Source: Selenomonas dianae
Lineage (GTDB): Bacteria > Bacillota > Negativicutes > Selenomonadales > Selenomonadaceae
Reading direction: 5' to 3'
NCBI RefSeq assembly: GCF_030644225.1
Contig: NZ_CP128650.1
Coordinates: 692,001-756,000 of the forward strand
Length of the DNA: 64,000 nucleotides
How positions within the stretch are numbered: position 1 is the stretch's first letter; every line of letters starts with the position of its first letter. Positions 16,957 to 24,803 of the stretch are shown here, in pieces. Both the position numbers and the translations under genes were made by a program. The notes under the pieces are model-generated. The model saw nothing but the letters and a program-made list of their open reading frames with translations, searched no databases and was not told the DNA's origin.

Positions 16957-16992
16957 ATCTGGAAGCAACACTACAATGCGGGGGGAACGATC

Positions 16993-18660
16993 ATGAACCA
17001 CACGAAGTACACCAAGGGATACTATATGCCGCCCGAGATCCGTCTGGACTGGCTGCGCAAGGATGCGCCCGACAAGGCGCCGATCTGGTGCTCGGTCGAT
17101 CTGCGCGACGGCAATCAGGCGCTCATCATTCCGATGAGCCTCGATGAGAAACTCGTGTTTTTCGATCTCCTCGTACGCGTGGGCTTCAAGGAGATCGAGG
17201 TCGGCTTCCCCGCCGCGTCGGAGACGGAGTATGAGTTCCTGCGCCGCCTTGTCGAGGACAATCTCATCCCCGACGATGTGACCGTGCAGGTACTGACACA
17301 GGCGCGTGAGCACATCATCCGCAAGACATTCGATGCGCTGCGCGGTGTGAAGAATGCGATTGTACACGTTTACAACCCCACGTCTGCAGCACAGCGCGAG
17401 CAGGTTTTTGCACGCTCGAAGGAAGAGATTCTCCAGATCGCCGTGGATGGCGCGAAGCTGCTCAAACAGCTGACGGATGAGGCGGGAGCGAACTACCGCT
17501 TCGAGTACTCGCCCGAGAGTTTTACGGGCACGGAGCCGGAGTATGCGCTTGAGGTCTGCAACGCCGTTCTCGATGTCTGGCAGCCGACTCCCGACCGCAA
17601 GGCGATCATCAACCTGCCCTCCACGGTGCAGATGTCGATGCCGCACGTCTACGGTATGCAGATTGCCTATGTCAACGAACGGCTGAACTATCGCGACAGC
17701 GTCGTACTCTCGCTCCACCCGCACAATGACCGCGGCTGCGGCGTGGCGGATGCGGAGATGGGGCTTCTCGCCGGTGCGGATCGCGTCGAGGGGACACTGT
17801 TCGGCAATGGGGAACGTACGGGCAATGTGGACATCATCACCGTCGCGATGAATATGTTCGCGCTCGGCGTGGATCCCAAGCTCGACTTCTCCAATCTCCC
17901 GCATCTCGTCGAGGTCTACGAGCAGGTGACGCGGATGCAGGTCAACCCGCGCCAGCCGTACGCGGGCTCACTCGTCTTTGCCGCGTTCTCCGGCTCGCAT
18001 CAGGATGCCATCGCCAAGGGGATGAAGCACTGGGACGAGAACAAGCCGAAGCACTGGTCGCTGCCGTACCTCTACATCGACCCGAAGGACATCGGGCGCA
18101 CGTACGACGGTGATGTCATCCGCATCAACAGTCAGTCGGGCAGGGGCGGTGTCGGCTACATCATGGAGCAGCAGTATGGCATCAGTATGCCGAAGAAGAT
18201 GCGCGAGGATCTCAGCTACCGCGTGAAGTCCGTGTCCGACAGCGGACACAAAGAACTCCTGCCGGACGAGATCTACAAGGTGTTCACGGACACCTATGTC
18301 AATGTCGTATTCCCGTTCGAGCTTACAGACTTCCACTTGAAAAAGCAGCCGGACGGCACGCGTATGGGCGATGTTCATCTCAAGGTGGACGGTGAGGACC
18401 GTATGTACGAGGCACGCGGCAACGGACGTTTGGATGCAATTTCGAACGCAATGCAGGCGAATCTCGGACTTTCTTATTCGAATTTGACGTACAGTGAGCA
18501 CGCGCTTGAGATCGGGCAGACCTCGCGCGCCATCTCCTACATCAGCATCACAGGCGAGGACGGCAAGGTCTACTGGGGCGCAGGATTGGACACCGATATT
18601 ATCACCTCGTCCATCCTCGCTCTGTTCAGTGCAATCAATCGGATGAAGGCGGGACACTGA
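16993..18660 (+). CDS. leuA: 2-Isopropylmalate synthase (LeuA2-type)
   Basis: This 555-residue enzyme condenses acetyl-CoA with 2-oxoisovalerate, the first committed step of leucine synthesis. The active-site motif WCSVDLRDGNQALIIPMS near residue 35 has GNQ, as in the long actinobacterial-type LeuA, rather than the GEQ of the enterobacterial type. The HMGL-like barrel motif LHPHNDRGCGVADAE near 250 is followed by the linker and a C-terminal regulatory domain expected to bind leucine. ATG 16993 follows a GGGGGAA site. uvrC starts three bases after the stop; no other leu gene is adjacent. Confidence 0.95.
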   Translation: MNHTKYTKGYYMPPEIRLDWLRKDAPDKAPIWCSVDLRDGNQALIIPMSLDEKLVFFDLLVRVGFKEIEVGFPAASETEYEFLRRLVEDNLIPDDVTVQVLTQAREHIIRKTFDALRGVKNAIVHVYNPTSAAQREQVFARSKEEILQIAVDGAKLLKQLTDEAGANYRFEYSPESFTGTEPEYALEVCNAVLDVWQPTPDRKAIINLPSTVQMSMPHVYGMQIAYVNERLNYRDSVVLSLHPHNDRGCGVADAEMGLLAGADRVEGTLFGNGERTGNVDIITVAMNMFALGVDPKLDFSNLPHLVEVYEQVTRMQVNPRQPYAGSLVFAAFSGSHQDAIAKGMKHWDENKPKHWSLPYLYIDPKDIGRTYDGDVIRINSQSGRGGVGYIMEQQYGISMPKKMREDLSYRVKSVSDSGHKELLPDEIYKVFTDTYVNVVFPFELTDFHLKKQPDGTRMGDVHLKVDGEDRMYEARGNGRLDAISNAMQANLGLSYSNLTYSEHALEIGQTSRAISYISITGEDGKVYWGAGLDTDIITSSILALFSAINRMKAGH

Positions 18661-18663
18661 GAC

Positions 18664-20490
18664 GTGACAGATCTTGTTGCCGAAAAACTGAAACTGCTGC
18701 CGGACTCCCCCGGTGTCTACATCATGAAGGACGCGCACGGAAAGATCATCTACGTGGGCAAGGCAATCGTCCTCAAGAACCGCGTGCGGCAGTATTTTCA
18801 GAGCAGCCGGAATCAGGCGCCGAAGGTGCGTGCGATGGTTTCACACATCGCGGATTTTGAGACCATCATGACCGCGAACGAAGTTGAATCCTTGATTCTG
18901 GAAGCAAATCTGATCAAAAAACATCGTCCGCGCTATAACATCCGGCTGAAGGACGATAAGAGTTACCCCTATGTAAAAGTGACGGTGCAGGAGGAATATC
19001 CGCGCGTATTCATCACACGGCGCGTGCTGCGTGACGGGGCGCGCTACTTCGGCCCCTATACGAATGTGACGGCGCTGCGGGACAGCTTGAAGCTCCTCAA
19101 GCGCCTTTTTCCTCTGCGCACGTGCCGGACGATGCCCGACCGCCCCTGCCTTGAGTACCACATCAAGCGCTGTCTCGCGCCCTGTGTGGGGAAGGTGGCG
19201 GCGGAGGACTACCGCGCGATGATCCGTGCCGTCCTGCTCTTTTTGGAGGGGCGGACGGACGATGTGGAGCGCGAGCTGGAGCACCGCATGAATCTTGCAG
19301 CAGAAGCCTATCACTTCGAGACGGCGGCGCGCCTCAGAGATCAGCTCAGTGCTGTACGCAAGGCGGCGGAGCGGCAGAACATCGTTACGGGGGCGGGCGA
19401 TCAGGATGCCGTCGGTATGGCCCGCTCGGCGGCGGGGGTCTGCGTGCAGATCTTCTTCATTCGCAGCGGAAAAATGATCGGACGCGAGCATTTTCTCCTG
19501 CGCGGGAGCGAGGAGGAAAGCGATGCGGACATCCTGCGTGCGTTTCTCGAACAGTATTACAATCAGGCGACGTTTGTGCCGCGCGAGGTGCTGCTGCCGC
19601 AGATGATTGACGCGGCGGGGCAGGGGGTTATCGAACGCTTTCTAGCGGAAAAAAAGGGAGGGGGAAAGGTTGCCCTTCTCACGCCGCAACGCGGGACGAA
19701 GCACGATCTCGTCATGATGGCGACGGGCAATGCGGAGAAATTCCTCGCAGACGAGGAAACGCGGCGCAGCCTTGCGGACGAGCAGACACTCGGTGCGGTC
19801 GCGGAGCTCGGACGTTATCTCGGGCTGAAGAAACCGCCGCACCGCATGGAGTGTTTCGACATCTCACACAATCAGGGGCAGGAGACCGTCGCCTCCATGG
19901 TCGTGTTCGAGGGCGGTATGCCGAAGAAGTCGGACTATCGCCGCTTCAAGATCAAGAGCGCGGAGGGGAAACCCGACGACTTCCTCTCCATGCGCGAGGT
20001 GACGATGCGGCGTTATGTGGGACTGCCCGAGGAGGAACTGCCCGATCTCATCATCATCGACGGCGGCAAGGGACAGCTTTCCTCCGCACTTGAGATCATC
20101 CGAAGTGAGGCGGGGCATAAGAACGTCCCCGTGGTCGGACTTGCAAAGCAGTTCGAGCTCGTCTTTACCGAGGGGAACCCAGAGCCGGTCGAACTGCCGC
20201 GCCGCAGTCAATCACTCTATCTCATTCAGCGCATTCGCGATGAAGCACACCGCTTTGCGATCACCTTCCATCGAAAACTGCGCGGCAAGCGCAACCTTGT
20301 TTCTGTCCTCGATCACATTGTCGGCGTCGGCCCGAAGCGGCGGCAGAGCCTCCGAATGCACTTCGGCACACTGGATAAGATCAAGGCGGCATCCGTTGAT
20401 GAACTCGCCGCCGCCCCCGGGATGAACCGTCCTGCGGCAGAAGCGGTCTATCATTTCTTCGAGGCACAACGGGAAATGCGTGGGGAATAA
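18664..20490 (+). CDS. uvrC: UvrABC system protein C
   Basis: This 608-residue nucleotide-excision-repair nuclease makes both incisions around a lesion marked by UvrA/UvrB. It has the N-terminal GIY-YIG domain (PGVYIMKDAHGKIIYVGKA, residues 16-34), a Cys cluster region (CLEYHIKRCLAPCVG) near 165, a UVR motif around 205-240, a C-terminal RNase H-like domain (ECFDISHNQG near 400; IIDGGKGQ) and a final helix-hairpin-helix (VGVGPKRRQSLRMHFG). The start is GTG 18664, directly behind leuA; no independent promoter was found. Confidence 0.96.
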   Translation: MTDLVAEKLKLLPDSPGVYIMKDAHGKIIYVGKAIVLKNRVRQYFQSSRNQAPKVRAMVSHIADFETIMTANEVESLILEANLIKKHRPRYNIRLKDDKSYPYVKVTVQEEYPRVFITRRVLRDGARYFGPYTNVTALRDSLKLLKRLFPLRTCRTMPDRPCLEYHIKRCLAPCVGKVAAEDYRAMIRAVLLFLEGRTDDVERELEHRMNLAAEAYHFETAARLRDQLSAVRKAAERQNIVTGAGDQDAVGMARSAAGVCVQIFFIRSGKMIGREHFLLRGSEEESDADILRAFLEQYYNQATFVPREVLLPQMIDAAGQGVIERFLAEKKGGGKVALLTPQRGTKHDLVMMATGNAEKFLADEETRRSLADEQTLGAVAELGRYLGLKKPPHRMECFDISHNQGQETVASMVVFEGGMPKKSDYRRFKIKSAEGKPDDFLSMREVTMRRYVGLPEEELPDLIIIDGGKGQLSSALEIIRSEAGHKNVPVVGLAKQFELVFTEGNPEPVELPRRSQSLYLIQRIRDEAHRFAITFHRKLRGKRNLVSVLDHIVGVGPKRRQSLRMHFGTLDKIKAASVDELAAAPGMNRPAAEAVYHFFEAQREMRGE

Positions 20491-20554
20491 GAATCCTGTT
20501 CCTGCCGTTCTCGCATACGTTTGCTATGCTTGCGACACATTAAGATAGGATTCT
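20490..20554. other. Inverted repeat / stem-loop behind uvrC
   Basis: AGAATCCT (20490-20497) pairs with AGGATTCT (20547-20554) and an inner TCGCATA..TATGC segment can also pair. No T-run follows, so it is a weak terminator at best; it may protect the 3' end of the uvrC message. Confidence 0.35.
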
Positions 20555-20579
20555 CCCCCAAAAATGACGAACTGTACAG

Positions 20580-20608
20580 TTGCACTGCTGCTGCGGTTAT
20601 TTTATAAT
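20580..20608 (+). promoter_or_regulatory. Strong sigma-A promoter
   Basis: TTGCAC (20580-20585), a 17-bp spacer and TATAAT (20603-20608) drive the binding-protein gene at 20659. Confidence 0.8.
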
Positions 20609-20658
20609 TATCAAAAAGATTTGAAATTGATGACATCTCGTTGAGGAGGTGTCGCACG

Positions 20659-21672
20659 ATGATCATCTTTCAGCGTATGCAGATATGGGGTGCGACGCTT
20701 CTTCTGACCATGAGTCTTATGCTTGCAGCCTGCGGCGATACGGCACAGACCATCCGGACGGACGAAAATATCGTTGTCGTGTACAACTGTAATACGGACG
20801 ACTGGACGGCTCCCCTCGCCAAAGAGTTTCAGGAGCAGACAGGGATTCAGGTGCAGCTTGTCAGCGGCAGTTCGGGGCAGCTCATGGCACGTGTCCGCAC
20901 GGAGCAGGAGCACCCGCATGGTGATGTTATCTGGGGCGGCTCCGAGGATTCCTATGTTTTACTTGAGTCCTATCTGGAGCCCTATGAGTCTCCCGAGAAA
21001 TATGCAATCCTTCCGGAGTATGTGCGCAGGAACAATGCGTTTTACAACATGGTCAAGGATCCCTATGTCATCGCCTACAATACCGATCTGGTGAGCGAGG
21101 CGGATGCGCCGAAAGGGTGGCGGGATCTCCTCGCACCGAGGTTTTGCGGGCGCATTGCTCTCGCAGATCCTGCGAAATCCACGTCCTCCTATGCCGTGCT
21201 CTTGACGATGGTGGATGCCATGGGCGGCGATTCTGCCGTCATTGGGCAACTGGCGGCACAGGTTGACGGACGCATCCTCGGCAGTTCGGCGGAGCAGATC
21301 AAGGCGCTCGCTGACGGAACGTATGCGGTTACAGCGACGTTCGAGGAGCCTGTGCTCAAATACATTGCCTCCGGTGCGCATATGAAGATTGTCTACCCCG
21401 AGGAGGGGACAGCTGTATCCTCAAGTGCTGTTGGAATCATCAAGAATGCACCGCATCCGGATCATGCGAAAAAATTTCTAAATTTTTTGATGAGTCGTCA
21501 AGTTCATGAACGTCTCGGCGATTATGAACGGCGTTCGACACGTGCCGATATTTCGGCACCCCCGAATCTTCGTCCTCTTTCGGAGATTCGTTACACACGG
21601 TTTGATACCCGGCGTGCCGTGTCCTTCAGGGACGAGTTCCTGAGTAAATGGCGCGCAGCGGTTATCAAATAA
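20659..21672 (+). CDS. Extracellular solute-binding lipoprotein (iron/PgtC-like type)
   Basis: This 337-residue lipoprotein has a signal with lipobox LAAC (Cys about residue 24). The mature part resembles type-2 periplasmic binding proteins of the ferric-iron/phosphoglycerate group: VVYNCNTDDWTAPLAKEFQEQTGI, HGDVIWGGSEDSY, DPYVIAYNTDLV, IALADPAKSTSS and FLMSRQVHERLG. It has its own promoter and terminator, with a sensor kinase and response regulator directly downstream and no permease. It may therefore present a ligand to the kinase, as PgtC does with PgtB/PgtA in Salmonella; this role is inference. ATG 20659 follows GAGGAGGT. Confidence 0.85.
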   Translation: MIIFQRMQIWGATLLLTMSLMLAACGDTAQTIRTDENIVVVYNCNTDDWTAPLAKEFQEQTGIQVQLVSGSSGQLMARVRTEQEHPHGDVIWGGSEDSYVLLESYLEPYESPEKYAILPEYVRRNNAFYNMVKDPYVIAYNTDLVSEADAPKGWRDLLAPRFCGRIALADPAKSTSSYAVLLTMVDAMGGDSAVIGQLAAQVDGRILGSSAEQIKALADGTYAVTATFEEPVLKYIASGAHMKIVYPEEGTAVSSSAVGIIKNAPHPDHAKKFLNFLMSRQVHERLGDYERRSTRADISAPPNLRPLSEIRYTRFDTRRAVSFRDEFLSKWRAAVIK

Positions 21673-21721
21673 ATCCCCATTTCCCCCCCATCCCCCCATT
21701 CCCATATTTTCCCCTTCCAAG

Positions 21722-21749
21722 ACCGTCACTCTGTGTGACGGTTTTTCCT
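21722..21749 (+). terminator. Rho-independent terminator
   Basis: ACCGTCAC / GTGACGGT with a 4-nt loop and a T-tract separates the binding-protein gene from the sensor kinase gene. Confidence 0.85.
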
Positions 21750-21800
21750 TTGTTTATAAATACTTTGCCTGTAAATTTATATTTTTACTGATAATTTTGC

Positions 21801-21829
21801 TTGACAGAAACGAAATTTATACGTATTCT
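21801..21829 (+). promoter_or_regulatory. Promoter of the two-component genes
   Basis: TTGACA (21801-21806), a 17-bp spacer and TATTCT (21824-21829), in an A+T-rich stretch. The leader to the kinase start is about 80 nt. Confidence 0.7.
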
Positions 21830-21906
21830 TTCTTTATAGTCTGAACATTACGGAAGACGTTTGTTTTCCTCGTTGTTCCACTGTGCAGTGCATGGGAGGA
21901 GAGGAG

Positions 21907-21921
21907 ATGAACCTTGTATGA
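21907..21921 (+). other. Four-codon upstream ORF overlapping the kinase start
   Basis: ATG AAC CTT GTA TGA has the best-spaced ribosome site in the leader (GGAGGA, six bases away). Its stop overlaps the kinase ATG at 21918 as ATGA. It may couple kinase translation to re-initiation, or be chance. Confidence 0.3.
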
Positions 21922-23612
21922 GATGGGATCGGATCAGCTATCAAAAACGGCTGCTTGCCTACCTCCTCGTGGGAGGGTTGTTTCCGCTTCTCCTTGCCTC
22001 TGCGATGATTCTCTATGCGGCGGATCGTGTCTACGAGAACACACAGGCAAAGGGGGGGCGTGCCGAGGTGCAGCGGATCTCACGTGAGATCGACAATCTC
22101 GTCGGAAACTATCAGCGTCTGATAAGTCCGCTCCTCGTGCGGGGGGAGACCATCGAGTTCCTGTGTGGTACACGTTCGAATGTGGAACATATCTATGGGG
22201 ATCTCTATGCGATTCTTGCGGGTCGATCGGGTGAGGCGGCGATCTATCTGCTCTCTGCAGATGGCAGTCAGGTGATCGCAACGGATGATTTGCCGCGGGA
22301 CTATCGTCTGCCGGATCATCTGCATTGGGGACTTCTCGGTCAGGCGGTTCAGAGTCAGGACTGGGTGCTCGCCTCGGCAGACCGCTATGAAGCCGATCGA
22401 CGGGAAACGGTCTTTTCGATGGCGCACGCGATACGCCGGGAGGATGAACTGCTCGGCTTTGCCGTTATTGATGTGCGGCGTGAGGCTCTTGTCCCGCTCA
22501 TTCAGCGCGTGCAGGACGGAAATGAGGGACAGATCATCCTGACGGATCGCTATAACTATGTCATGATGGATATGCTCGATCATCATCGTGAGGGATTTTC
22601 CTCTGTCTTTGCGTCCTCTGAGGAGGCGGAGACGACGGAGTCTGTTTTCCGTGATTATGCGTTTTCTTCGACGACGACAGGGTTTGCGGTTCACCTGCGT
22701 CAGCGGCTGGACTCGGCACCGCTGGATTACCTCTTTCGCCTGATCCTCATGGTGGATGCGGTAGCGCTGTGTATAACGGCATATCTTGCCTGTCGGCTGA
22801 GCCGCCATCTCTGGCGGCCGCTGCATACGCTTGCGACAGCAATGCGGCGTGTGCGCAGCTGTGACGATTTTTCCGTGCAGGTGGACGTTCGGCGCAGCGA
22901 TGAGATCGGGGAGCTTGCGCTTACGTTCAACAGTCTGATCGAACACATCCGCACGCTGCTTGCGGAGAACAGGGAGCGCGAGCGGCGGCTGCGCGTGGCA
23001 CAGGTGAAATCTCTGACGGAGATGATAAAGCCCCATTTCATGTACAATACGCTGAATCTCATCAAGTGGAGTGCGAAGCTCGGCGACAGCGAGGGGGCGG
23101 CGGATATTGCCGTGCAGCTCGGGAAGCTGCTGCGTGCCTCGGTGAGTATGAAGGAGTTTGTGACGGTGGCGGAGGAGCTGAGTTTTCTCCGCACCTATTT
23201 GAAGATTCAGCAGCGGCGCTTCGAGGGACGGCTCAAAGTTACGATGCGTGTGGAGACGGGGGCGTATGGCTGCTATGTGCCGAAGCTGATTCTGCAGCCG
23301 CTCGTTGAGAACGCGATCCGGCACGGCATCGAGATGACAGAAAGCGGCGGCCGCATCGCAATCACGGGGTGCCGTGAAAACGGCTATCTCATCTTTCATG
23401 TGAAGGACAATGGACAGGGAATGTCGCCTGCACGGCAGCAGGAAGTGCTGACACGGCGTGACGACAATCACTTCGGGATTTACAATGTGCATATGCGTGC
23501 CGTACTGAACGGGGATGAGGACTGCGGGATCACCCTGCACGCTGCGGAGGGGAAGGGGACGGAGGTAATATTGCGGCTAAGGCGCATGGAGGAGGCTCCT
23601 CATTATGATTAA
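21918..23612 (+). CDS. YesM/LytS-type sensor histidine kinase
   Basis: This 564-residue membrane kinase has one N-terminal helix (about residues 12-35), an extracytoplasmic sensing domain of roughly 240 residues, and a second helix near 280 (LILMVDAVALCITAYLACRL). A HAMP linker follows, then a HisKA-7TM-like phosphoacceptor region with the H-box KPHFMYNTLNLIKW and an ATPase domain with N-box VENAIRHGIE and G-box VKDNGQGMS. The H-box reads IKPHF where the family usually has INPHF. It overlaps the response-regulator gene by 8 nt. The likely input is the upstream binding protein or its ligand (inference). Confidence 0.92.
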   Translation: MRWDRISYQKRLLAYLLVGGLFPLLLASAMILYAADRVYENTQAKGGRAEVQRISREIDNLVGNYQRLISPLLVRGETIEFLCGTRSNVEHIYGDLYAILAGRSGEAAIYLLSADGSQVIATDDLPRDYRLPDHLHWGLLGQAVQSQDWVLASADRYEADRRETVFSMAHAIRREDELLGFAVIDVRREALVPLIQRVQDGNEGQIILTDRYNYVMMDMLDHHREGFSSVFASSEEAETTESVFRDYAFSSTTTGFAVHLRQRLDSAPLDYLFRLILMVDAVALCITAYLACRLSRHLWRPLHTLATAMRRVRSCDDFSVQVDVRRSDEIGELALTFNSLIEHIRTLLAENRERERRLRVAQVKSLTEMIKPHFMYNTLNLIKWSAKLGDSEGAADIAVQLGKLLRASVSMKEFVTVAEELSFLRTYLKIQQRRFEGRLKVTMRVETGAYGCYVPKLILQPLVENAIRHGIEMTESGGRIAITGCRENGYLIFHVKDNGQGMSPARQQEVLTRRDDNHFGIYNVHMRAVLNGDEDCGITLHAAEGKGTEVILRLRRMEEAPHYD

Positions 23613-24372
23613 AGTGCTGATTATTGACGATGAACCCCTGCAGCGACAGGGGATTATGCGTCTGACACCATGGGAAGACTTTGATGCCGAGGTAGTCGGT
23701 GCGGCGGGGAGCGGCATGGAGGGGATCCTGCTGGCGCGCAAATATCGTCCCGATGTGCTCATCGTGGATATTAAGATGCCGGGGCTCTCGGGGCTGGATG
23801 TGATCACGCGTTTGCGTGAGGAACTGGATGCAGAGTACATTATCCTTTCGGGATACAGTGAGTTCGAGTACGCGCAGCAGGCAATTTCGCTCGGCGTATG
23901 TGCCTATCTCCTAAAGCCGCTCGATGATGAGGAGCTCACCTCTGCTGTGCGTCTTGCGGCAGAGCACATTGCGGAGCGCCGATTCCATCTGCGTAAGCGT
24001 GGGGCGGCAGAGACGGACCGCGTTCATCTTGATCTGCCGGAGGAGGAGCCGGTGCGCGGCTATCTGCTTCATGCGGTGCGGCACATGGAGGAGCATATGG
24101 CGGAGCCGCTTACCGTGCGCGAGGTTGCCGATGAGCTGGGGCTTAGTGTCAGCTATCTGCACAAGCTCTTTGCGCGCTGCGGAACCTCGTTCAGTGCGTA
24201 TCTGACGGATTGCCGTCTGCGCCGTGCGGGGCAGCTGTTGCGCGAGAGTGATGAAAAGATTTACGCCGTTGCCGCAGCGTGCGGCTATCAGGATACGCGC
24301 TATTTCAGTAAAATTTTTCAGAAGCACATGGGGGTTAAGCCAACGGAATATCGACATAGGAAAAATCTATAG
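23605..24372 (+). CDS. YesN-type response regulator with AraC output domain
   Basis: This 255-residue protein has a receiver domain (residues 1-120; acidic pocket DDE at 8-10, phosphoacceptor Asp55 in VDIKMPGLSG, conserved Lys in LLKPLD). A C-terminal AraC DNA-binding domain carries two helix-turn-helix units: VREVADELGLSVSYLHKLF and the signature CGYQDTRYFSKIFQKHMGVKPTEYR. It is the cognate regulator of the kinase with which it overlaps. The targets probably include the binding-protein gene upstream; no operator repeats were identified. Confidence 0.93.
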   Translation: MIKVLIIDDEPLQRQGIMRLTPWEDFDAEVVGAAGSGMEGILLARKYRPDVLIVDIKMPGLSGLDVITRLREELDAEYIILSGYSEFEYAQQAISLGVCAYLLKPLDDEELTSAVRLAAEHIAERRFHLRKRGAAETDRVHLDLPEEEPVRGYLLHAVRHMEEHMAEPLTVREVADELGLSVSYLHKLFARCGTSFSAYLTDCRLRRAGQLLRESDEKIYAVAAACGYQDTRYFSKIFQKHMGVKPTEYRHRKNL

Positions 24373-24414
24373 AAATCTTTCTCCGAAGATCTAGCCAAAC
24401 AAATAAAAATGTTG

Positions 24415-24433
24415 TAATATAATAATCGTTATT
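24415..24433. promoter_or_regulatory. Possible Fur/PerR-like box upstream of rubredoxin
   Basis: TAATATAATAATCGTTATT matches the 19-bp Fur consensus at 13 of 19 positions, 69 nt before the rubredoxin start. A weak promoter (TTGCAC at 24444) lies just downstream. A+T-rich DNA gives such matches by chance. Confidence 0.25.
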
Positions 24434-24501
24434 GAGTAGTAATTTGCACTTAAGTCAGACTGCCCAATACATCTGTGTATTATATTAAAGGAGGGCTTCC
24501 C

Positions 24502-24663
24502 GTGAAGACATGGGTTTGTACAGTTTGCGGCTGGGTTTATGACGAGGCGGTTGGCGATGCGGACTATGATCTCGCCGCCGGTGTGGCGTTCGAGGATCTG
24601 CCGGAGGACTTCGTATGTCCGCTCTGCGGCGTAGACAAGACGCTGTTTGAGCAGCAGGAATGA
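24502..24663 (+). CDS. Rubredoxin
   Basis: This 53-residue iron protein has one Fe(Cys)4 centre: CTVCG (Cys6, Cys9) and CPLCG (Cys39, Cys42), with the conserved WVYDEAVGD and FEDLPEDFVCPLCG framework. It carries single electrons in the cytoplasm, in anaerobes often to rubrerythrin, superoxide reductase or flavodiiron proteins; none of those is adjacent. Translation starts at GTG 24502 behind AAAGGAGGG. It is a single-gene unit with its own terminator. Confidence 0.95.
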   Translation: MKTWVCTVCGWVYDEAVGDADYDLAAGVAFEDLPEDFVCPLCGVDKTLFEQQE

Positions 24664-24686
24664 CACTGAATTTTTTAGGAGAGCAG

Positions 24687-24708
24687 CCCCGCATATGCGG
24701 GGTTTTTT
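24687..24708 (+). terminator. Rho-independent terminator
   Basis: The self-complementary CCCCGCATATGCGGGG is followed by six T (24703-24708), directly behind rubredoxin. Confidence 0.9.
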
Positions 24709-24739
24709 CATGCCGTATACGTACTTTACCGAAATGCTT

Positions 24740-24768
24740 TTGCTTTTCGGAAAAAAATCCCGTATAAT
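24740..24768 (+). promoter_or_regulatory. Promoter of putP
   Basis: TTGCTT (24740-24745), a 17-bp spacer and a perfect TATAAT (24763-24768). Confidence 0.75.
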
Positions 24769-24803
24769 GTACAGCATATCATTTTGTGTGAGGGGACTTG
24801 TTT

